Shown here: positions 58,801 to 64,000 of the stretch, piece after piece
How the letters are laid out: every line of letters starts with the position of its first letter
Position numbering within the stretch: the stretch's first letter is position 1
DNA from: an uncultured Bacteroidales bacterium
GTDB lineage: Bacteria > Bacteroidota > Bacteroidia > Bacteroidales > FEN-979
NCBI GenBank assembly: GCA_903916595.1
Contig: CAIWXI010000030.1
Span: forward strand, 79,604-143,603
DNA length: 64,000 nucleotides
Reading direction: 5' to 3'
The notes under the pieces: generated by a model
What the model was told of the DNA's origin: nothing
Databases searched by the model: none
Seen by the model: the letters and a program-made list of their open reading frames with translations, nothing else
Position numbers and translations under genes: made by a program

Positions 58801-60187
58801 TGTTCCTGCTTCACCTCTGAACTGGATCAGATCAGGAACATATTATACCACAAACTCTGCCTTGGCCAAATACAACGATTACGACATGAATAAACGCCCC
58901 TGGGATCCGAATAAAAGTTTTGGAAAAATTCAGATCCTTGACGTTCCTTTTACCATAAATGGGGTACCTTCAACTGCTCGTGGCGCCACCTGGTCACCGT
59001 ATGTTTTAACAGCAGGAGCCGAGCAGGCTCCCAACAGGGTGGGACCAGCATACTCTCTGGACCAGAAAAGGAATTTCTGTAATATGAGTGACCTCCCGAG
59101 TGTAGATATCGTCTTCACTCCCGATAAATCTAAATGGACCCGATGCCCTGTTCTTGAAATGTGCCCCGATCCTGCACTCGCTCAAGGGAATGCACCCGCA
59201 TTCACTCTGAGAAGAGCTCCTTCGGTTAATGTCAGTGGCGCCTCTGGTGTAACAAGCTCTGATCCTCAGCAAAATTCAAACTATATCAACCCTACAGGTA
59301 TGGGCTGGTTCCCTGGATATGCAATCAATCTTGAAACCGGTGAACGTCTGAATATCATGTTTGGTGAGAATTCCTGGCTTGGCGCTGACAATGGCAGTGA
59401 TATGATCTTCAACCCTTCATCCCGTCTTTACAACCCATCCGGATCCCCTGTTTTTGGAGGACAGCACTATGTTTATATCATGGGACATATGACGGTAAGA
59501 GTTGATCCTTTGTCTGTTACTTTCCCTGCATATGACGCTGGCGCTTTCATCGTTTCGAAATATGGAAACCCACTTGAAATTTACAGAAAAATCATTTTCG
59601 GGACCGCACTATACACCTCAATGCCTCTTTCGGTAGATGGCATCCCCTGGCTGGATAACCAGGTAGCTATTAAAATTCGCGTTAACAGGTCTTACCAGAG
59701 ATATTACTCCGAACCTCTGCCAAGCGGATCAAAAGACACCTTAAACAGGAATTACCCGGTTTATTTGTTCAATACATCAGCCATCGCTACTGTAAAAAAT
59801 AGTACTGAAAAAGCAGCGAGCGATCTTGACCTTATTAATGTTGTACCTAACCCTTATTATGCTTATGATGACTATGAGCGTAACCAGCTTGATACACGTG
59901 TCAAGATTGTCAACCTTCCGACAAAATGCACCGTATCGATTTTTGACCTTAGTGGCACTCTGATTCGCCAGTATAATGTTGACAAATCAGGTATACCGGA
60001 ACCCCGTTCTTCAAATCTGGGGATCAATACCGATTCAAAAACTTCTATTGATTGGGATCTCAAAAATACTGCTGGCATTCCTATCGCTGGCGGCGTATAC
60101 CTGATTCACGTCAAAGCTCCTAATTTAGGCGAACGAACTATTCGTTGGTTTGGAATGTTGCGACCTGTTGACTTGAATTCATTGTAA
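55802..60187 (+). CDS. Large exported protein with T9SS-type C-terminal domain
   Basis: 1461 residues. ATG at 55802 precedes a second ATG at 55823, whose MKNIYR start matches the next gene; either gives a signal peptide (VIALGFLLVTNVLIARE). No enzyme motif is recognised. A conserved-looking Asp/Asn-Gly motif FDQNGDGIYTPTQGDYP lies near residue 210 (calcium-loop-like). The last 100 residues (LDLINVVPNPYYAYDDYE, VKIVNLPTKCTVSIFDL, WDLKNTAGIPIAGGVYLIHV, RTIRWFGMLRP) resemble the FlgD-like/type A T9SS sorting domain, so secretion through T9SS is expected. Central in a three-gene locus with the receptor upstream (31 bases) and the PorV-like gene downstream (46 bases). Confidence 0.85.
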   Translation: MKTNNTSMKNIYRVSVIALGFLLVTNVLIAREQPVLHPKSGPTLKDAAAGCTPGSAYKFLDINNVRTLMYSYGNGWFLENAQYEIPKGSKKMSMFSTSLWIGGIDMNNNLKLAAYKYGQGPTITTAHTNNDFWPGPLTIDGTAAITDAVCAKYDQLYPMSRTDVTTFLAWFDDPTSFPEYVIPKTIQNWPGNGEPSKGQSLYLAPFFDQNGDGIYTPTQGDYPYYDLNNDLCPNKLQAGQRQKRAHIRNGEPSDTAGILVDQVIKGDQTLWSVYNDKGNYHSETNGAPIGMEIRAQYFAFATNDEINNMTFYSYEIINRSTYTLSGTYFSQWVDPDLGYAGDDYVGCDVLRGLGYCYNGKPIDGTGQVEAYGAHPPAVGVDFFQGPYLDADGYDNPAFNGPGIKGPSFKSMPNICDIVTYNNQVIDMTWGAHGEVSGSVLVKSEAINGINFGDGIVDNERYGMRRFVYHNNSGVPAYMLDPSYAPQYYNYLKGIWLDNTKMVYGGNGNLLNGGGYGPICDFMFPGDSDPCLWGTNGLEPNKPGTWTEATAGNNPSDRRFMQSAGEFTLLPGACNYITVGIPWARSIAGTNLESVDLLRQVDDKCQTLFDNCFAVLNGPNAPDLTIEELNQELLIYLTNRKFNDPGNNYEEKYQEYDPTIQTPQGSTKRYDSLYHFEGYQIFQLKDATVSAADLDDATKARQVAQCDIKNGVTKLVDWTYDPALNGNKGQVMVDGSDLGIKHSFVLNNDLFSQSDPTFINHKQYYYMVIAYAYNNFKQYNSNDPAALDGQKKPYLRGRNNIKQYTALPHLPVGIVVNSVYGEGPEITRLQGQGNGGMILNLSQKTVDSIMMKPPADSVTNTYGNPDYPIAYRAAYQVGFGPLGVKVIDPLTVVNGKYMVRFDSMVTGPTGNPFYNKNIKFGHWTAIDLTTFKSFRSDTTTMYPYESLFIDLGFALTINQVPYPGDSVNAQGVSSNNGLLWAPPAIYADSSKMWLSGVPDNDVPASPLNWIRSGTYYTTNSALAKYNDYDMNKRPWDPNKSFGKIQILDVPFTINGVPSTARGATWSPYVLTAGAEQAPNRVGPAYSLDQKRNFCNMSDLPSVDIVFTPDKSKWTRCPVLEMCPDPALAQGNAPAFTLRRAPSVNVSGASGVTSSDPQQNSNYINPTGMGWFPGYAINLETGERLNIMFGENSWLGADNGSDMIFNPSSRLYNPSGSPVFGGQHYVYIMGHMTVRVDPLSVTFPAYDAGAFIVSKYGNPLEIYRKIIFGTALYTSMPLSVDGIPWLDNQVAIKIRVNRSYQRYYSEPLPSGSKDTLNRNYPVYLFNTSAIATVKNSTEKAASDLDLINVVPNPYYAYDDYERNQLDTRVKIVNLPTKCTVSIFDLSGTLIRQYNVDKSGIPEPRSSNLGINTDSKTSIDWDLKNTAGIPIAGGVYLIHVKAPNLGERTIRWFGMLRPVDLNSL

Positions 60188-60233
60188 CGGTTAAACTTTT
60201 GAGATGATGATAATAATAAAAAAACTCAGGACT

Positions 60234-61310
60234 ATGAAAAACATATACAGACTTCTGATTGCAATATTCTTCGCTGGTTTGTTTGTAGTTCCAACCCATC
60301 AGACCTTTGCCGGTAATAAAGACCGTTCAGGGCAGGCCGGAGGTGCGGAATTACTGATTAACCCATGGGCCAGAAGCACAGGTTGGGGTTCCGTTGGAAC
60401 TTCCTGCACCCAGGGCCTCGAAGCATTGTATACCAATATTGCAGGAACAGGTTTTACCAAAGGCACAGAAATAATCTTTTCCTACACAAACTGGCTCTCC
60501 GGTTCAGGGGTAAATGTAATGGCCTTCGGTTTCAGCCAGTCACTCGGAAAAAGTGGTGGAGTGCTCACGGCTGCTTTCATGTCGATGAACTACGGCGAAA
60601 TCACAATCACTACCACGAACTCTCCCCAGGGTGGCCTGGGTACCTTTAAACCCAGCTGTCTGAATATCAATCTGTCATATGCTAAAGCCTTCTCTAACAG
60701 CATCTATGGTGGATTAAATGTTAAACTGGTAAATGAGTCTATTGCCGACGCAAGCGCCATGGCTGTTGCAATTGATGCCGGGGTACTTTATGTGACTGGT
60801 GAGAAGCAGCAGGTTAAATTTGGCGTTGCCTTGAAAAATGTCGGCTCCAACCTGAAATTTCGTGGTGATGGTCTTTCGTTCCGTGGAATCATTCCTTCTC
60901 ATGGAAACGATAATGACCTTTTTACCGTTGAGCAGCGTTCAGCCTCATACGAACTACCGGCAACTCTTAGAATCGGTGCTTCGTACGACTTTAACATAAA
61001 TGATCTGAACAGAATTACACTTGCGGGTAACTTTACATCCAATTCATTCACCAAAGACCAGTTTACACTTGGTCTTGAGTACGCCCTTAAGTATTATTTC
61101 GCTATCCGGGCAGGATATACTTATCAGGGAGGGATGTTTAGTTCTGACCTTGCCACACGTGGAACAGCTTATACAGGTCTGAATGCCGGTTTCTCCGTTT
61201 CCGTTCCCTTTAATAAGGAAAAGGGCAGTAGCATTGCCATCGATTATTCTTATATGACCAGTAATCCTTATTCTGGAACTCATAGTGTTGGATTAAAACT
61301 TAATTTCTAA
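60234..61310 (+). CDS. PorV/PorQ family outer-membrane protein
   Basis: 358 residues from the ATG at 60234, which has an AGGA three bases upstream and a clean signal peptide (MKNIYRLLIAIFFAGLFV); an ATG ten codons earlier is possible. Mature part: GAELLINPWARSTGWGSVGTSCTQGLEALYTNIAGT, then ISYTNWL-like IIFSYTNWLSGSGVNVMAFG, and a series of alternating beta strands, matching the PorV fold (FadL-like barrel) which carries T9SS cargo to the attachment complex. It may be dedicated to the large protein encoded just upstream. A terminator follows. Confidence 0.85.
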   Translation: MKNIYRLLIAIFFAGLFVVPTHQTFAGNKDRSGQAGGAELLINPWARSTGWGSVGTSCTQGLEALYTNIAGTGFTKGTEIIFSYTNWLSGSGVNVMAFGFSQSLGKSGGVLTAAFMSMNYGEITITTTNSPQGGLGTFKPSCLNINLSYAKAFSNSIYGGLNVKLVNESIADASAMAVAIDAGVLYVTGEKQQVKFGVALKNVGSNLKFRGDGLSFRGIIPSHGNDNDLFTVEQRSASYELPATLRIGASYDFNINDLNRITLAGNFTSNSFTKDQFTLGLEYALKYYFAIRAGYTYQGGMFSSDLATRGTAYTGLNAGFSVSVPFNKEKGSSIAIDYSYMTSNPYSGTHSVGLKLNF

Positions 61311-61347
61311 TCTTCTAGAGCCACCCTGCTAAAATTCTTTATCTGGC

Positions 61348-61373
61348 AAAGGACCCTTTCATCAGGGTCTTTT
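61348..61373 (+). terminator. Intrinsic terminator after the PorV-like gene
   Basis: AAAGGACCCT and AGGGTCTTTT form a stem with loop TTCATC, and T residues follow. It closes the three-gene receptor locus ahead of greA. Confidence 0.8.
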
Positions 61374-61401
61374 GGCTTATTATAATCTCAATCTGAATAT
61401 T

Positions 61402-61884
61402 ATGTCAACAGATATCAAGTATTATACACCTGAAGGGCTGCAAAAAATGAGAGATGAGCTGCAGCAACTTGTCATGGTAGAAAGACCATCTATTTCACGC
61501 CAGATCGCAGAAGCCCGCGATAAAGGCGATCTTTCGGAAAATGCAGAATATTCTGCTGCCAAGGAAGCACAGTCGATGCTGGAGCTTAAAATTTCGAAGA
61601 TGCAGGATACTCTCAGTAATGCACGCCTGATCGATGAGAAAAAACTTGATAACACCAAAGTTCTTATTTTCTCTACCGTGAAGCTGAAAAATACCAAGAA
61701 CGACTTTGTTGTTACTTATACCCTGGTTCCGGAAAACGAAGCCAATATCAAGATTGGCAAATTATCTGTAAGCTCTCCAATTGCCAAAGGATTACTTGGA
61801 AAAATACTTGGCGATAAAGTTGAAATTACCGTACCAGCAGGGGTTGTGGCCTTTGAAATTATTGAGATCTCCAGACATCACTGA
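61402..61884 (+). CDS. greA: Transcription elongation factor GreA
   Basis: 160 residues. I use the ATG at 61402 because it gives the family start STDIKYYTPEGLQKMRDEL; an upstream TTG adds ten unrelated residues. N-terminal coiled coil with RPSISRQIAEARDKGDLSENAEY and the acidic tip, then the C-terminal FKBP-like globular domain ending VPAGVVAFEIIEI. It rescues stalled RNA polymerase by stimulating RNA cleavage. Three bases ahead of the HIT gene. Confidence 0.97.
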   Translation: MSTDIKYYTPEGLQKMRDELQQLVMVERPSISRQIAEARDKGDLSENAEYSAAKEAQSMLELKISKMQDTLSNARLIDEKKLDNTKVLIFSTVKLKNTKNDFVVTYTLVPENEANIKIGKLSVSSPIAKGLLGKILGDKVEITVPAGVVAFEIIEISRHH

Positions 61885-61887
61885 GAT

Positions 61888-62286
61888 ATGGCAAGTATTT
61901 TTACACGAATTGTTGAAGGCGAAATTCCCTGTTACAAAATTGCGGAAGACGAAAATTTTCTTGCATTCCTCGACATCAACCCTTTACAGGAAGGTCACAC
62001 CCTGGTAATACCAAAGAAGGAGATCAACTATATTTTTGACGTCGAAAATGAGCTTCATGCCGGCTTGTGGAATTTTGCAAAAAAAATTGGTAAAGCCATC
62101 GAAAAAGTAGTACCCTGTCAGAGAATCGGCATCACTGTGATCGGACTGGAAGTACCCCATGCACATATCCACTTAATACCCCTGAAGACCATGTACGATA
62201 TGGATTTCCGCAAACCGAAGCTGAAGTTTACACCCGGGGAACTTGCATTAACAGCCAGAAAAATTTCAGAAGCGCTGGAAAATTGA
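61888..62286 (+). CDS. HIT family nucleoside phosphoramidase/hydrolase (HinT-like)
   Basis: 132 residues. The histidine triad is HAHIHL at His91, His93 and His95, preceded by VPKxEI-like IPKKEINYIFD and GHTLVI. HinT-like proteins hydrolyse adenosine-5'-phosphoramidate and related nucleotides. It follows greA directly and converges with the purF-like gene; repeats begin at its stop. Confidence 0.95.
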   Translation: MASIFTRIVEGEIPCYKIAEDENFLAFLDINPLQEGHTLVIPKKEINYIFDVENELHAGLWNFAKKIGKAIEKVVPCQRIGITVIGLEVPHAHIHLIPLKTMYDMDFRKPKLKFTPGELALTARKISEALEN

Positions 62287-62346
62287 ATCTGCCATCTGCC
62301 ATCAGATATCTGCAATCAGATACCTGATATCTGATATCTGATATCA
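62287..62346. repeat. ATCTG/GATATC-type heptamers between the HIT and purF-like genes
   Basis: Units GCCATCT, ATATCTG and GATATCTG tile the gap right up to both stops (HIT stop ends 62286; the purF-like stop is 62344-62346). GATATC is self-complementary, so hairpins are easily made between the convergent genes. Confidence 0.88.
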
Positions 62347-64000
62347 GTAAGCCCTGACATTCCTCCCCTCAATGTAGTTGATAAACGCCCTGTTCACCAC
62401 CTTGTTTCCGCCGGGAGTAGGATAATCACCAGTAAAATACCAATCCCCAAGATGCCCCGGGCAGGCCTTGTGCAGGTCCTTTATGGTCTGGTAAACGATA
62501 TGAACACTTGCATTTAAGTTTGGTGGAGTTACAAGCCCGGCCACTTTATTGGCAATTCTTTCGGGTGTAAAAGGCTCATAAAGTTCCTTCACGTAATTAA
62601 CAATTTTTTCTTTGGGAAAATTTTCCTGCGCTTTGGCTTTAAGATAAACTGAGTTGATAATCCCTTCCTTACGCGTTTCCTTCAGGAGTTCAATAACAGC
62701 TTTAAATGCAATAAAATCGGCGATCTTGGCCATGTCGATTCCATAGCAGTCGGGGTACCGAATCTGAGGAGCCGATGAAGCTATAACGATCTTCTTTGGC
62801 CCTAATCTTGACAATATTCTGATGATACTTTGCTTGAGGGTTGTACCGCGAACAATGGAATCGTCAAGTACAACGAGATTATCCAGGCCCGGACGGATGC
62901 TTCCCCAGGTCACATCGTAAACATGAGCGGCCAGGTCATCACGATGTGAATCCTGCATAATAAAAGTTCTCAGTTTCAAATCTTTTACAGCCACTTTCTC
63001 GACCCTTGGCTGTAATTTCAGGATCTCCTCGATTTTCTCCCTGGTCAGGTTCTTTCCAGCCTTGGCAATACGGTCTGCCTTGACCTTATTACAGTAGTCA
63101 CCAATCTCTTCAATCAGGCCATAATAGGCATCGATTGCCGTATTTGGTATATACGAAAAGACGGTATTTTCCAGGTCATAGTCAATGGCCTTGAGGATCC
63201 CTGGTGCAAGGAACCTGCCGAGGTTTTTTCTTTCCTGATAAATATCTTTATCGGTTCCTCTCGAAAAGTATATCCTTTCGAAGGAGCACGATCTTTTCTC
63301 AAGCGGTTTGGAAAACTCTTTCTCACTTACTTTTCCGTCTTTCCTGATGATCAGGGCGTGTCCGGGTTTAAGCTCGTTAACCGTTTCAATAGAAACATTT
63401 AAAACAGTCTGAATAACAGGACGCTCAGATGTAACAACTACAATCTCGTCATTTTTGAAATAAAATGCAGGCCTGATCCCCGAAGGATCCCTCATCACAA
63501 AAGCATCTCCATGACCGAACAATCCGGCAATCACATATCCCCCGTCCCAGTACTTTGCAGATTTCCTGAGAATTTTCTGAATATTCAGCTGTTTTGCGAT
63601 TTCGAATGTAATCTCGCGCTTCTTGTACCCCTGTCCCTTGAATTTCCAGTACAGTTCTTCATTTTCCTCATCCAGAAAATGGCCAATCTTTTCAAGAATA
63701 GTAATAGTGTCGGACGTTTCAACAGGGTACTGACCCAGGTCGATCAGCTTATTGAACAGTTCATCTACATTAGTGAGATTAAAATTGCCGGCCACAACAA
63801 GGTTCTTTGTAAGCCAGTTATTTTCCCTTACAAAGGGATGCAGGCTGACAGTAGAATTCTTTCCGAAAGTACCGTAACGGAGATGTCCCAGATAAAGTTC
63901 ACCAACAAAATCAACATTCTGTTTAAGCCATTGAACGTCGAGTAGATTCTGGGGCAACCGTTCCTCTATGTCTTTAAGTTTTTTAGTGATCTTGCTGAAA
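62344..64000 (-). CDS. purF: Amidophosphoribosyltransferase (PurF) homologue, 5' partial
   Basis: The frame is open through the window end at 64000, so the N-terminus (including the catalytic Cys of the glutaminase domain) is missing; the TTG at 63957 is internal. Visible: rear part of the Ntn glutaminase domain (GELYLGHLRYGTFG, FGHGDAFVMRDPSGIRPAFYF, FERIYFSRGTD), the PRPP motif VVLDDSIVRGTT, SSAPQIRYPDCYGIDM, and a long C-terminal extension. A segment with RIAKAGKNLTREKIEEILKLQ splits the usual PurF region between the two parts, which is longer than I expect for PurF, so it may be a Bacteroidota paralogue. Makes 5-phosphoribosylamine in purine synthesis. Confidence 0.85.
   Translation of the reverse strand, partial: FSKITKKLKDIEERLPQNLLDVQWLKQNVDFVGELYLGHLRYGTFGKNSTVSLHPFVRENNWLTKNLVVAGNFNLTNVDELFNKLIDLGQYPVETSDTITILEKIGHFLDEENEELYWKFKGQGYKKREITFEIAKQLNIQKILRKSAKYWDGGYVIAGLFGHGDAFVMRDPSGIRPAFYFKNDEIVVVTSERPVIQTVLNVSIETVNELKPGHALIIRKDGKVSEKEFSKPLEKRSCSFERIYFSRGTDKDIYQERKNLGRFLAPGILKAIDYDLENTVFSYIPNTAIDAYYGLIEEIGDYCNKVKADRIAKAGKNLTREKIEEILKLQPRVEKVAVKDLKLRTFIMQDSHRDDLAAHVYDVTWGSIRPGLDNLVVLDDSIVRGTTLKQSIIRILSRLGPKKIVIASSAPQIRYPDCYGIDMAKIADFIAFKAVIELLKETRKEGIINSVYLKAKAQENFPKEKIVNYVKELYEPFTPERIANKVAGLVTPPNLNASVHIVYQTIKDLHKACPGHLGDWYFTGDYPTPGGNKVVNRAFINYIEGRNVRAY

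Overview
The window reads as ordinary chromosomal DNA of a member of the Bacteroidota (class Bacteroidia is likely; I cannot fix the order). The evidence is a complete type IX secretion (T9SS) core operon porP-K-L-M-N plus a PorW/SprE-like lipoprotein, a TonB receptor with a CarboxypepD_reg-like N-terminus, a PorV-like protein beside a large T9SS-type cargo, DUF4468, and many promoter -7 boxes of the Bacteroidota form TAnnTTTG with few Shine-Dalgarno sites. I saw no phage, IS, CRISPR, rRNA or tRNA genes.

Layout. 1-7.3 kb: 3' part of a response regulator, yebC, an Ig-like lipoprotein, an ArsR regulator, adenine deaminase, rlmN and a DUF4468 protein. 7.3-9.3 kb: groES-groEL. 9.5-19 kb (minus strand): recG, pheT, a nucleotide-sugar dehydrogenase, a sigma-54 activator, lptE, a TPR protein and secG, directly downstream of the T9SS core operon (19-25.2 kb). 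25.4-29.8 kb: a YitT-type transporter, then rseP-dxr-M23 peptidase on the minus strand. 29.9-37.4 kb (plus strand): porW-like gene, bactofilin, two AtpZ/AtpI-like small membrane proteins, a DUF4421-like protein, a 6-pyruvoyl-tetrahydropterin synthase homologue with folE, a Bax-inhibitor-1 protein and fabD. 37.4-42.3 kb (minus strand): surface-sugar genes rfbB, galE and a wbpB/wbpD/wbpE-type trio. 42.4-51.5 kb: elbB facing pcrB-metF-metH-phosphopantetheinyl transferase, then divergent ahcY and a Rieske-like lipoprotein. 51.6-61.3 kb: a small basic exported protein and a three-gene surface locus (TonB receptor, 1461-residue exported protein, PorV-like barrel). 61.4-64 kb: greA, a HIT hydrolase and a purF homologue running off the edge.

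How genes fit together. The envelope theme is strong: T9SS machinery, a candidate T9SS cargo with its own PorV-like partner and receptor, LptE, SecG, RseP, an M23 peptidase and polysaccharide sugar synthesis. A second theme is one-carbon and SAM metabolism (metF, metH, ahcY), and a third is isoprenoid and lipid chemistry (dxr, pcrB, elbB, fabD).

The least explained signal is a family of about ten microsatellite-like tracts with 7- or 8-bp units. Eight touch or lie within a few bases of a stop codon. Others lie against a promoter (ahcY) or inside a reading frame (phosphopantetheinyl transferase, where unit loss or gain would shift the frame). The recG reading frame also continues upstream over the conserved N-terminus with no ATG, GTG or TTG.
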